A stretch of DNA of 58,590 bases from an uncultured Fibrobacter sp. GTDB taxonomy: Bacteria; Fibrobacterota; Fibrobacteria; Fibrobacterales; Fibrobacteraceae. The notes under the pieces were generated by a model. The model did no database searches, was not told the DNA's origin, and saw only the letters and a program-made list of their open reading frames with translations. The position numbers and the translations under genes are program-made. Numbering within the stretch: the stretch's first letter is position 1; each line of letters starts with the position of its first letter. The DNA is taken from contig CAKUXP010000020.1 of assembly GCA_934700345.1 (NCBI GenBank), positions 1 through 58,590 of the forward strand, in the 5' to 3' direction. Positions 1-7,733 of the stretch are shown one piece after another.

Positions 1-240
1 CAAACAGAAAAGCATCCTTTCGGATGCTTCTTTTCAGCGGGAAAAGGGACTGATTCGCTCGCCGTCTCCGCTTTGCGGCGGCTCGTTCGCCCTTCGGGCT
101 CGCCAGCTTCGCGGTCAAGTCCCTCCGTCGCTTTTCGCACTCGCGTTGCCCGTGCATAAGCTCCGTCGGTCGAACCCTCTTTTCGGTTTCGGTCCCTTTC
201 CGCAACAAACAGAAAAGCATCCTTGCGGATGCTTCTTTCA

Positions 241-252
<12 letters not shown>
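1..252 (-). repeat. 205-bp repeat carrying a copy of the tRNA-Gly 3' end and its terminator
   Basis: Bases 1-51 repeat bases 206-252 almost exactly. Each copy holds, read on the minus strand, the last 15 nt of the tRNA-Gly gene followed by a terminator hairpin (stem AAGCATCC/GGATGCTT, arms at 10-29 and 215-234) and TTTTCTGTTTG. The period is 205 bp, with one indel in a T run. The 154 bp between the copies are GC-rich and contain GAGGGTTCGA, which also matches the T arm of the tRNA. I see no coding signal here. The layout resembles the rtT repeats downstream of E. coli tyrT. The repeat may continue past the left edge of the window. Confidence 0.8.
215..234 (-). terminator. terminator of tRNA-Gly
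   Basis: This is a perfect 8-bp stem with a 4-nt loop. On the minus strand it is followed by TTTTCTGTTTG. It starts 7 nt beyond the tRNA 3' end. A second copy with a changed loop lies at 10-29. Confidence 0.75.
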
Positions 253-313
<61 letters not shown>

Positions 314-319
314 ATGATC

Positions 320-350
320 CAAATATAGTAAATCTTCCCGTTCTTGTAAA
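320..350 (-). promoter_or_regulatory. tRNA-Gly promoter
   Basis: On the minus strand TTTA (347-350) is followed after 19 nt by TATATTTG (320-327), then GATCATC and the first tRNA base. The arrangement and many spacer bases match the tRNA-Lys promoter at 17944-17974. It resembles the Bacteroidota -33/-7 promoter (TTTG and TAnnTTTG). Confidence 0.7.
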
Positions 351-391
351 ATGCCGTTAGCGGAAAATTGAAATTTTTTTATCGTTGATGC

Positions 392-919
392 ATGGTTTTT
401 CGTTTCGGCTCTATCTTGGCTTTCCTCGTGGCTGTTCTTGCCATGGGAGCGTGTTCTTCCTCGGATTCCTCGGCGCACAAAAAATCCTTCTGGGAATCGT
501 TTTCCGATTTTTTCAGCCCGAGCAAGGCTCCGGAAGGCGACGGGGAACTTTACCGGGAGCTATCCGGCTTGGACAGGGAAATCCATGAAACGGAATGGAA
601 ATATTCCCGGGAAAACCGCCCGCAAAAAAAATCCCGCTATAAATCCTATCTGCTGAAACTCCGAGCTTCGCGGGATTCCTTGGCCGAGGTAATCGAAAGA
701 GGGGAATCGTCCTCGCCGTCCAGTTCTAGCGTTCTCTTCGTTTCCAGTTCCAGTCTTTCAAAGGCGAAACCGGGGAACCGCATCGATTCGGTTGTCGTTT
801 CCACGACCGTTACGCGTTTTGTCCACGATACGGTTTTTGTGCGGGACACGGTCTTTCTCCGCGATACGCTTTTCTTGAAAGATTCCGCGTGTCAGACGCC
901 CACTGCCGGAACAAATTGA
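392..919 (+). CDS. small serine-rich lipoprotein, function unknown
   Basis: The product is 175 aa. It begins with a hydrophobic signal and a lipobox-like AMGAC, so Cys21 would be the lipidated residue. A charged, probably helical region follows (about 40-105), then a run of serines (about 107-127), then a valine- and threonine-rich tail that repeats the pattern VRDTVFLRDTLFLKD. The RDT/KD repeats may form a short beta or coiled structure. I recognise no domain. No Shine-Dalgarno is evident before the ATG; a weak TATCGTTG box ends 4 nt upstream, like several other genes here. ispE follows after 42 nt with its own possible box (TAATTTAG), so the two may or may not share a transcript. Serine-rich stretches are common in exported Fibrobacter proteins. 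Confidence 0.7.
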   Translation: MVFRFGSILAFLVAVLAMGACSSSDSSAHKKSFWESFSDFFSPSKAPEGDGELYRELSGLDREIHETEWKYSRENRPQKKSRYKSYLLKLRASRDSLAEVIERGESSSPSSSSVLFVSSSSLSKAKPGNRIDSVVVSTTVTRFVHDTVFVRDTVFLRDTLFLKDSACQTPTAGTN

Positions 920-961
920 TTTTTCGCAGATTTTCCAATCGATTAATTTAGACAGGTACTT

Positions 962-1810
962 ATGATCAAAGAATTCGCCCCGGCCAAAATCAATCTTTTC
1001 CTGGATATCCTTTCGAAACGTCCCGATGGCTATCATGATTTGGGGACGCTTTTCCAGACCGTCTCGGTTGGCGATGAGCTTTCCGCCGAAGAGGAAAAAA
1101 CACCCCGGATAACGGTTCGCTACAATGTTCCGCAAGCCTATTCCTTGAAAGAAGATCTGGTCTATCGGGCGGCGAAACTTCTGCAGGAAACCTTTGACGT
1201 GAAACGTGGGGTAAGCTTTTACCTGGAAAAGAAGATGCCGCTCGGAGCGGGACTTGGCGGTGGAAGCGCCGATGCGGCCGCTGCGCTTCGGATTTTAAAC
1301 CGCTTGTGGAAGCTGGAGCTTTTGCCGGAGGACCTAGAAAAGCTCGGGGCGAGGCTCGGGGCGGATGTACCGTTCCTTGTCCGTGGAGGAAGCGCGCTTG
1401 CCGAGGGAATCGGGGATGTCTTGACGCATTTGGAACCTTTGGAACTCCCGGATGAGGCCGCTCTGCTGATCGCTACTCCGAAATGCTCCGTTCCGACAAA
1501 GGCGGCGTATGCAGGTTGCGAACCTTCTGGAAATTCCCGCTGGGAGGCTTACAGAAAGTCGGATTTTAGAAATTATCGCATCTTCGCTTTCAACAAGTTT
1601 GAAGAAACGGTCTTTCCGCAGTTCCCGATGGTTTCCCGGATGAAGCGCCTGCTAGAAGACGCCGGGGCAGAGTTTGCGCTGATGTCGGGGTCCGGCGCTT
1701 CCGTCTTCGGGGTGTTTGAAAAGAAATCCCAGGCAGAAAAGGCTGCCGGGGCCGTAAATTCCGAGGCCCGCTTTGTCGCCGTCACGCAATTTTTTCCCGG
1801 ATTTTTTTGA
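962..1810 (+). CDS. ispE: 4-diphosphocytidyl-2-C-methyl-D-erythritol kinase
   Basis: The product is a GHMP kinase of 282 aa, the usual IspE length. It phosphorylates the 2-hydroxyl of CDP-methylerythritol with ATP in the MEP route to isoprenoids. The N-terminus FAPAKINLFLDIL with PDGYHDL is typical of the family. The glycine-rich ATP loop PLGAGLGGGSADAAAAL lies near residues 91-107, and the C-terminal MSGSGASVFGVF is the third GHMP motif. The protein is cytosolic. It ends 48 nt before tRNA-Gln, which has its own promoter box. No other MEP pathway gene is in the window. Confidence 0.96.
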   Translation: MIKEFAPAKINLFLDILSKRPDGYHDLGTLFQTVSVGDELSAEEEKTPRITVRYNVPQAYSLKEDLVYRAAKLLQETFDVKRGVSFYLEKKMPLGAGLGGGSADAAAALRILNRLWKLELLPEDLEKLGARLGADVPFLVRGGSALAEGIGDVLTHLEPLELPDEAALLIATPKCSVPTKAAYAGCEPSGNSRWEAYRKSDFRNYRIFAFNKFEETVFPQFPMVSRMKRLLEDAGAEFALMSGSGASVFGVFEKKSQAEKAAGAVNSEARFVAVTQFFPGFF

Positions 1811-1840
1811 CGACGTCTTGCGGAGTTTTCAAAGTTTTGC

Positions 1841-1848
1841 TATCTTTG
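1841..1848 (+). promoter_or_regulatory. promoter box of tRNA-Gln and rplY
   Basis: TATCTTTG is a full match to TAnnTTTG, 10 nt before the tRNA. A TTG lies 20 nt upstream of it. Confidence 0.6.
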
Positions 1849-1858
1849 TAATCCCCTT

Positions 1859-1931
1859 TGGGGTATCGTCAAGTTGGTAAGACAACAGATTTTGATTCTG
1901 TTATTCGTTGGTTCGAGTCCAGCTACCCCAA
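1859..1931 (+). tRNA. tRNA-Gln (anticodon TTG)
   Basis: The acceptor stem TGGGGTA/TACCCCA is perfect. The anticodon stem ACAGA/TCTGT encloses loop TTTTGAT, so the anticodon is TTG, reading glutamine codons CAA and CAG. The T loop is GTTCGAG. The gene is 73 nt and the CCA end is not encoded. rplY begins 27 nt later with no visible terminator between, so the tRNA is probably processed from a joint transcript. Confidence 0.95.
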
Positions 1932-1958
1932 TAGGTTTTAATTTTTCTTGGAGATAAA

Positions 1959-2651
1959 ATGCAGCTTACAACACTCAAAGCAACCTCGAGAGTAGCGGGA
2001 TCGTCGCGCGCGACTGTCCGTCTTCGCAAGGCGGGCCAGATTCCGGCGGTCTATTATGGTAAGGGTCAAGAGGCGGTAAGTATCAGCGTGAACGCCCAGG
2101 ATATCGCGAAGATTCTCGCGCCGGGCAAGCGTTATACCCTTCTGGATCTTGAAATCGATGGCAAGGCGGGCAATCCTGCTGTCGTCTATTCCTACCAGAA
2201 GGATTCCATTTCCATGCGCATCGAACATATCGATTTCCTGAAGATCGACGAGGCGACGCCGGTGACGGTTCGCGTTCCGGTCGTCCTTGAAGGTCTTCCG
2301 GTCGGTGTCAAGAACGAAGGCGGTCTCTTCTCCCAGATTACGCGTTTCGTTAAGCTGAAAGCGGTTCCGGAAAAGATTCCTGCGAATATCAAGCTCGATA
2401 TTTCCGCTTTCCACGCCGGTGTCACGTATTATGCGAAGGAACTCAAGCTCGAAGGTGTCGAACTGGCCTCTCCGTCGCGTACGGTTATCTTCACGATTTC
2501 GACAAAGGCGCGCGCCGCGAAGATCGAAGCCGCGGAAGAAGCTCTCCTGGCAAGTACCGCCACGGCTGCTCCGGCTGCCGCTTCGACGGATGCTGCCGCC
2601 CCTGCCGCCCCTGCAGCGGCTGCAGCTCCGGCTGCGGATGCGAAGAAGTAA
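1959..2651 (+). CDS. rplY: 50S ribosomal protein L25 (Ctc/TL5 form)
   Basis: The product is 230 aa, the long two-domain form of L25 that binds 5S rRNA. The N-terminal domain (about 1-92) contains RLRKAGQIPAVYYGKG, typical of L25. The second TL5-like beta domain spans about 95-190 and includes EGLPVGVKNEGG. The tail (about 196-230) is an alanine/proline low-complexity extension ending DAKK, which is longer than in most homologues. The start is supported by GGAG 7 nt before the ATG. It is probably co-transcribed with tRNA-Gln, and a strong terminator follows at 2671. Confidence 0.95.
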   Translation: MQLTTLKATSRVAGSSRATVRLRKAGQIPAVYYGKGQEAVSISVNAQDIAKILAPGKRYTLLDLEIDGKAGNPAVVYSYQKDSISMRIEHIDFLKIDEATPVTVRVPVVLEGLPVGVKNEGGLFSQITRFVKLKAVPEKIPANIKLDISAFHAGVTYYAKELKLEGVELASPSRTVIFTISTKARAAKIEAAEEALLASTATAAPAAASTDAAAPAAPAAAAAPAADAKK

Positions 2652-2670
2652 TCCTTCTTTTCGAATTTCA

Positions 2671-2703
2671 AAAAGACTCGCTTCCTGGCGGGTCTTTTTT
2701 TTT
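2671..2703 (+). terminator. rplY terminator
   Basis: A 10-bp stem (AAAGACTCGC with GCGGGTCTTT, one G-T pair) is followed by a run of nine T. It starts 19 nt after the rplY stop codon. Confidence 0.85.
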
Positions 2704-2724
2704 AGGATGGACGAAATCTTAATC

Positions 2725-2752
2725 AAAATCGGATTTTGGAAAATCCGATTTT
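2725..2752. terminator. perfect inverted repeat, terminator of the minus-strand operon
   Basis: AAAATCGGATTTT and AAAATCCGATTTT are perfectly complementary 13-mers separated by GG. On the minus strand the structure lies 27 nt after the stop codon at 2780 and ends in TTTT. It probably ends the proA-to-FGE operon and may also act on the plus strand. Confidence 0.6.
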
Positions 2753-2779
2753 ACGATATTGACGGAGTGTGAAAATATT

Positions 2780-3928
2780 CTATGGATTTGCGTCAGCGCA
2801 GCAACGGAAGCCTACGAAATTATACTGGTTCTGCGGGTAGAAGCTGTATTTCGTATCGGTGCACTTGCTTTCGTTTTGCGTATCCCAAGAGCCGCCGGCG
2901 ACCAGGTAACGGCTCGGCATTTCCTTGGCAGGGGTGTCCGTCCATTCCCATAGATTACCGTTCATGTCGTACATGCCATACCAGCTTCGACATTCTTCCT
3001 TACGCCCGGCTCGTCGGGCAGACTTTGTGTTGGTATTGCACTTGAATGGTTTGTAGGAGGAACCGTAGGAATAGCGGAATCCATCCTTGCCTTTGCAGGC
3101 GGTGGACCATTCGTCAAATCGGCAAAGGCGCTTTCCCGCCTGTTCGCAGAGCTTCACCGCTTCGTCGTGGGAAACCATGTCTTTGACGACCGCTTCCGGC
3201 TCGTTCGGGTATTCATAGGCGTCAACGCAGACCGTCTTTCCGCCGACAGGTACCGGATAGGCGTTCTTGCCGCACACGTTATCGCTCGCCATATCGTAAT
3301 GGACGCTTTGCCATGCGGAACGGTTGCCGGCGGAATCCTCGGCTAGGTAAAAGACATCGCCAGTCTTGTTGTATGTGACGGGGTCTGTCAGCTCTTCGAC
3401 GTGGGCTGTATCGCCGACAGAGTAAAAGGTTTTGCACTTGATTTCGTCACATTTGACTTTTAGCTGGATTGGCTCGTAGTAGCGACCGGTCGGGGGGACG
3501 ATGGTCGCCTCGGGTGGGATGGAGTCCCGGTTTGCGTAGGCAAGGCTGTCCGCTATGCGGATACTGTCCGCTTTCTGGATACTGTCTTGCAAGGCTTTTT
3601 TGATTTGGTCAATGCTGTCCTGGTTTACCTTGGGCTGGCTCCTTGGCTTGGCGGAATCCTTTCTAGGTTGCCTCGGGATAGTGTCAATTGCCGGTTCCTG
3701 GATTTTGGCGAGGGTGTCCTGAATGGCTGTATCCTGATTTTCGGAATTTATTGCCAACGTAACGGATGTTTTGGTTTCCGGTCTTTCCTGCATTTCGCTC
3801 TTAATCTTCGAAAGCTCGCACTGGACGATGAATAGCGCGGCGAGAAGTAGGATCATCAGGATCAGTATGGTCAGGCGGTTCCGTCTTTTCTTGCGATTTT
3901 CGCGAAAATCCTTGTCGTTCTTTTCCAT
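2780..3928 (-). CDS. membrane-anchored protein with C-terminal FGE/sulfatase-modifying-factor fold
   Basis: The product is 382 aa. A charged N-terminus is followed by one membrane segment (about 19-36) and a long polar region with Asp/Ser/Ile repeats (about 60-135). Then comes a domain like chitobiase C-terminal repeats (about 136-215, with PPTGRYYEPIQLKVKC). The last part (about 218-382) is an FGE-type fold: GKRLCRFDEWSTACKG, MYDMNGNLWEWTD, VAGGSWD and VGFRCC. The FGE fold is used by formylglycine-generating enzyme but also by non-catalytic lipoproteins such as GldK/PorK of type IX secretion. With a signal anchor and no sulfatase nearby, I favour a non-catalytic envelope role. It is the last gene of the operon, 23 nt after cdaA, with AAGGA before the ATG. 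Confidence 0.75.
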   Translation of the reverse strand: MEKNDKDFRENRKKRRNRLTILILMILLLAALFIVQCELSKIKSEMQERPETKTSVTLAINSENQDTAIQDTLAKIQEPAIDTIPRQPRKDSAKPRSQPKVNQDSIDQIKKALQDSIQKADSIRIADSLAYANRDSIPPEATIVPPTGRYYEPIQLKVKCDEIKCKTFYSVGDTAHVEELTDPVTYNKTGDVFYLAEDSAGNRSAWQSVHYDMASDNVCGKNAYPVPVGGKTVCVDAYEYPNEPEAVVKDMVSHDEAVKLCEQAGKRLCRFDEWSTACKGKDGFRYSYGSSYKPFKCNTNTKSARRAGRKEECRSWYGMYDMNGNLWEWTDTPAKEMPSRYLVAGGSWDTQNESKCTDTKYSFYPQNQYNFVGFRCCADANP

Positions 3929-3951
3929 GGGAATTCCTTCGTAAAACGGCT

Positions 3952-4764
3952 TTATTTTTTATTTGCAGAAGAGCTTTCGAAAAGGTCGTGCCAATGGCGC
4001 TTGATTTCCTCTTCGACTTCCTTGGGGCTGAGCTTGCGCCGGAGGGTTGTGCGGTAGGCGATGGAAATGTAGCCTGTTTCTTCCGAGACGACGATGACTA
4101 GAGCGTCGCTTTCGGCAGCGAGAGCGATCGCTGCGCGGTGACGCATTCCGTATGCCGAGTCCTTTTCGGAGGAAATCGTCGGAAGCGGCAGGATGCAGCC
4201 GGCGGCGACGATCGAACGGCTGTTGAGGATGACGGCGCCGTCGTGCAAGGCGGAATTGGGGAAGAACAGGGCGCGCAGGAGCCTCGAACTGATTCTTGCG
4301 TTCAGAAGTTCGCCCGTGTCTGCGTAATTGCGAAGCCCGACGCGGTTTTCGAGAACGATGAGCGCTCCAAACTGGTTTTTTGCCAGATCCTGCACCGCCG
4401 TGCTGATCTCGCTGGCGACCTTGTCGAGACCGCTCTGGTGGAAAAAGAGCGTCTTTAGGTTCATGCGGGCCGCAGACTGCCCGATTCGCGTGAGCGCACC
4501 GCGAATTTCCGGCTGGAAGAGGATGACTATTGCGATGATTCCCAGAGTTGCCAGGTTGCTGAGAATCCAGACGACGGTATGCAGTTCCCACCATTGCGCG
4601 AGAAACCAGGCAATCAGAAGGAGACCGCCTCCGATAAACATCTGCACTGCGCGCGTTCCCCGGAAAAGCAGGAAGACATAGTAGGCGACTATCGAGACCA
4701 GGAATATGTCGAGCAGGTCGGCAAAGCGAACATCGATGACGTCGAACAGCTTAAACAGATTCAT
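3952..4764 (-). CDS. cdaA: diadenylate cyclase CdaA
   Basis: The product is 270 aa and makes cyclic di-AMP from two ATP. Three hydrophobic segments lie within residues 15-85, as in CdaA/YbbP, and the DAC domain spans about 100-245. The catalytic signatures are present: Asp175-Gly176-Ala177 in LHDGAVIL and Arg208-His209-Arg210 in MRHRAAIAL. Cyclic di-AMP governs potassium and osmolyte balance and cell-wall homeostasis in many bacteria. It overlaps folP by 14 nt, a pairing seen in many phyla. In many genomes glmM comes next, but here an FGE-like gene follows instead. Confidence 0.95.
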   Translation of the reverse strand: MNLFKLFDVIDVRFADLLDIFLVSIVAYYVFLLFRGTRAVQMFIGGGLLLIAWFLAQWWELHTVVWILSNLATLGIIAIVILFQPEIRGALTRIGQSAARMNLKTLFFHQSGLDKVASEISTAVQDLAKNQFGALIVLENRVGLRNYADTGELLNARISSRLLRALFFPNSALHDGAVILNSRSIVAAGCILPLPTISSEKDSAYGMRHRAAIALAAESDALVIVVSEETGYISIAYRTTLRRKLSPKEVEEEIKRHWHDLFESSSANKK

Positions 4765-5635
4765 GGCGGAACGCCTTGATGAGCTTTAGCGACTCGACCG
4801 CTTCGCGCACATCGTGTACCCGGATGACGGTTGCGCCGGAAATTGCTGTCAGTACGCCGGAAACCACCGTGGGAACCAGGCGGTCGCTTGCCTCTAGTCC
4901 CGGAATTTTCCCGATATAGGACTTTCTAGACATTCCGTAAAGGACAGGATAGCCGGTTTCGACGAAAGTTTCGACGTTGGCTATCAGGTCCAGATTGTTT
5001 TGCAGGTCCTTGCCGAAGCCGATGCCCGGATCGAGGCAGATCGTTTCCGCTTCGACACCGAGCTCGGTCAACTTGTGTGCGGCATTGAGGAGCGAATCGC
5101 GCACTTCGCGGACGACGTCGCTGTATGGCGTGAAGTCCCGTTGCATCGTGCCAAAATTTCCCCGCATGTGATTGAGAACGCTCGAAGCGTGTGTTTCCGC
5201 GATGGTCCTTGCCATGTCCGGGTCGAATTTCAGGGCACTGATGTCGTTGATGATGTGGGCGCCTGCCTTCATGCTTTCCCGGGCGACTTCTGACTTGATC
5301 GTATCGACGGAAATCCAGAATGTCTTTCGGGAGAGAAGCGGCACGAGCTTTTGAACCAGCGGAACGACCCTTTCGATTTCTTCCCTTGCGGACACGGATT
5401 TCGCTCCCGGACGGGAACTTTCGCCTCCGATGTCGAGAATCTGAGCGCCTTCGTCAAGCAGCTTCAGGGCGTGTTCGTAGGCCGCATCGAGCGTGTTGTG
5501 CTTTCCGCCGTCAAAGAAACTGTCCGGTGTGACATTGACGATGCCCATGACACAGGAGACCGGTTCCCCGGAGATAAGCGAGCTTCCGATTTTCCACGGG
5601 TTGGCGCGAGCTTTTTTCAGATAATCGCAAAACAT
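4751..5635 (-). CDS. folP: dihydropteroate synthase
   Basis: The product is 294 aa and joins p-aminobenzoate to the pterin pyrophosphate in folate synthesis. The two classic signatures are present: MGIVNVTPDSFFDGG (near residues 30-44) and LDIGGESSRPGA. DPGIGFGKDLQNNL and the C-terminal IRVHDVREA complete the TIM barrel. The start lies 1 nt after the ftsH stop codon, so translation is probably coupled. No other folate gene is in the window. Confidence 0.96.
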   Translation of the reverse strand: MFCDYLKKARANPWKIGSSLISGEPVSCVMGIVNVTPDSFFDGGKHNTLDAAYEHALKLLDEGAQILDIGGESSRPGAKSVSAREEIERVVPLVQKLVPLLSRKTFWISVDTIKSEVARESMKAGAHIINDISALKFDPDMARTIAETHASSVLNHMRGNFGTMQRDFTPYSDVVREVRDSLLNAAHKLTELGVEAETICLDPGIGFGKDLQNNLDLIANVETFVETGYPVLYGMSRKSYIGKIPGLEASDRLVPTVVSGVLTAISGATVIRVHDVREAVESLKLIKAFRHESV

Positions 5636-5636
5636 T

Positions 5637-7733
5637 TCAGGCTTTTTCTCCTTCGGCTCCGGGTGCTGGCGTCGTCGGAACGACTTGGGTCGGGATGCTT
5701 TCGGGACGACCCGGATCGGGAGGCGGTTCCTCTTCTTTGCGTTCTTTTTCGCGTTTTTTTGCCATCTGTTCCTGGAAAAGGTAGGTGCGGCTTTTTTTGG
5801 TATGGTCTAGTTTTTCGCCGGCGACGACCCGATCGATTTCGTCCCGGTCGAGCACTTCGTATTCAAAGAGGGCGTTTCCGAGAAGGTCGAGCTTTTCCCT
5901 GTTTTCGACAAGATGCTGGCGAGCCTTTTCCGCGAGACGCTTGACTAGGCTGTTGATTGCCCCGTCAATCGCCTCCGCCATCTTTTCGGACATTTCCTTG
6001 GGCTTGCTGATTTCGCGTCCGAGAAATATTTCTCCGTCGTTTCGGCTGTAGCAAAGAGGTCCGATACTCTCGTCAAAACCCCATTCGGTGACCATCTTGC
6101 GGGCGAGTTCCGTAGCGCGGGCTATATCGTTGGAAGCGCCCGTGCTCTGGTGGTTGAATATGATGAGTTCGGCTAGCCTTCCCGACATGAGAATCATGAT
6201 GTTTTCTTCGGCGCTTTCCTTCGACATGGAAACCCGGTCGCTTTCGGGAAGCGACATTGTAACGCCTAGCGCGCGTCCTCGGGGGATGATCGTTATCTTG
6301 TGCAGCGGGTCGGCGTGCTTGCAGAGGAGTGTCATCAGGGCGTGTCCCGCTTCGTGGAATGCCGTGTGCCGTTTTTCCTCGTCCGACATCAGAAGCGTCC
6401 TGTGTTCTGCGCCCATGGCGAGCTTGTCGCGCGCTTCTTCGAAATCCTGCTTTGTCACCTTCTTGTTGTCAAAGCGTGCCGCGAGGAGCGCCGCTTCGTT
6501 AATGAGGTTTTCAAGTTCCGCGCCGGCAAGTCCGGGTGTTCCGCGCGCGATATCCTTTATATCCACATCGTCTGCCAGAGGGACCTTGCGCTTTTTCAGG
6601 TGGACTTTCAGGATTTCCTCGCGACCGACCAGATCCGGCAATCCGACCGTGATTTGCCGGTCAAAACGTCCCGGGCGGAGAAGAGCCTTGTCGAGGACGT
6701 CCGGGCGGTTTGTCGCTGCTATCAGGATGACGCCTTCGTTTGCGTTAAAACCGTCCATCTCAACGAGGAGCTGGTTCAGGGTCTGCTCGCGCTCATCGTG
6801 CCCGCCACCGAGTCCCGCTCCGCGCTGGCGTCCTACCGCATCGATTTCGTCGATGAAGAGGATGCAGGGTGCGTTTTTCTTTCCCATGTCGAACAGGTCT
6901 CGAACGCGCGCCGCGCCGACGCCGACAAACATTTCGACAAAATCCGAACCGGACATGCTGAAAAAGGGCACTCCCGCTTCGCCGGCGACTGCCCTCGCCA
7001 GGAGAGTCTTTCCCGTCCCCGGAGGTCCGACCAGCAGGGCGCCTTTGGGAATGCGCCCGCCGAGAGAGTCGTATTTTTTCGGGTCTTTCAGGAACTGGAC
7101 GATCTCTTCGAGATCCGCCTTGGCTTCGTCGCAGCCCGCCACGTCCTTGAAAGTCGTCTTGGTCTTTCCGTTTTCGTTCAGTTGTCGCGCCTTGCTCTTG
7201 CCGAACGAGAACATTCCCATGCCACCCTTTCCGCCTCCGGCCTGTCGTGCCATCATATACCAGAAGAACGCGATGAGAAGAATGGCTGGCAGGAATGCGA
7301 AGATTCGGTCGAACCAGCTAGTCGTTTCATGTTCCACGCGCACTTTGATGTGCTTCGTCTTTTCCCAGTTGTCGATCTGTTCGCCGGTCAGGTTCAGTAC
7401 ATGGCTCGAAAAGGCTATCGTGTGGCTGGAATTCGGATTGTTACGGGCAAGTTTCGACAGAAAGCTCGATTGCTTTTCGCTTTTTCCGATTTCCTCGGGT
7501 GTCATCGCACGGGTGCCTTCGATCATGATGCCGTCAAGCGTACGCTGTAGCTTCAGGCTCTTGATCTCCGTCGTCGAATCGTTCATCATCGCGAAGAAGT
7601 CGGTGCGCGTCAGGTCCAGCGAAGTGTCGTCATTGTAAAGGCGCATAAAGAAAAGCACCATCAGGAGCATTGTCGCTATCAGGAAAAAGTTCCTGTTGTG
7701 AAATGCCGAAGGCGCTTTAGGTTTATTACTCAT
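5637..7733 (-). CDS. ftsH: ATP-dependent zinc metalloprotease FtsH
   Basis: The product is 698 aa. It is a membrane-bound AAA+ protease that degrades misfolded membrane proteins and selected cytosolic ones. Membrane segments lie at about 15-31 and 144-161, enclosing a periplasmic domain. The AAA module has Walker A GPPGTGKT (236-243), Walker B ILFIDEIDA (291-299) and the second region of homology near ATNRPDVLD. The zinc site is HEAGH at 460-464. The C-terminal tail is charged and proline-rich. The start codon overlaps the tilS stop by 4 nt. Confidence 0.98.
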   Translation of the reverse strand: MSNKPKAPSAFHNRNFFLIATMLLMVLFFMRLYNDDTSLDLTRTDFFAMMNDSTTEIKSLKLQRTLDGIMIEGTRAMTPEEIGKSEKQSSFLSKLARNNPNSSHTIAFSSHVLNLTGEQIDNWEKTKHIKVRVEHETTSWFDRIFAFLPAILLIAFFWYMMARQAGGGKGGMGMFSFGKSKARQLNENGKTKTTFKDVAGCDEAKADLEEIVQFLKDPKKYDSLGGRIPKGALLVGPPGTGKTLLARAVAGEAGVPFFSMSGSDFVEMFVGVGAARVRDLFDMGKKNAPCILFIDEIDAVGRQRGAGLGGGHDEREQTLNQLLVEMDGFNANEGVILIAATNRPDVLDKALLRPGRFDRQITVGLPDLVGREEILKVHLKKRKVPLADDVDIKDIARGTPGLAGAELENLINEAALLAARFDNKKVTKQDFEEARDKLAMGAEHRTLLMSDEEKRHTAFHEAGHALMTLLCKHADPLHKITIIPRGRALGVTMSLPESDRVSMSKESAEENIMILMSGRLAELIIFNHQSTGASNDIARATELARKMVTEWGFDESIGPLCYSRNDGEIFLGREISKPKEMSEKMAEAIDGAINSLVKRLAEKARQHLVENREKLDLLGNALFEYEVLDRDEIDRVVAGEKLDHTKKSRTYLFQEQMAKKREKERKEEEPPPDPGRPESIPTQVVPTTPAPGAEGEKA

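Noticed and set aside
1..240. A pseudo-tRNA gene in the repeat at 1-51
   Set aside because: Only the last 15 nt of the tRNA are repeated. There is no anticodon arm or acceptor partner, so it is a repeat fragment rather than a decayed tRNA.
6088..7638. A 516-codon open frame on the plus strand opposite ftsH
   Set aside because: It is antisense to a complete ftsH; Ser/Arg-rich translation without recognisable motifs.
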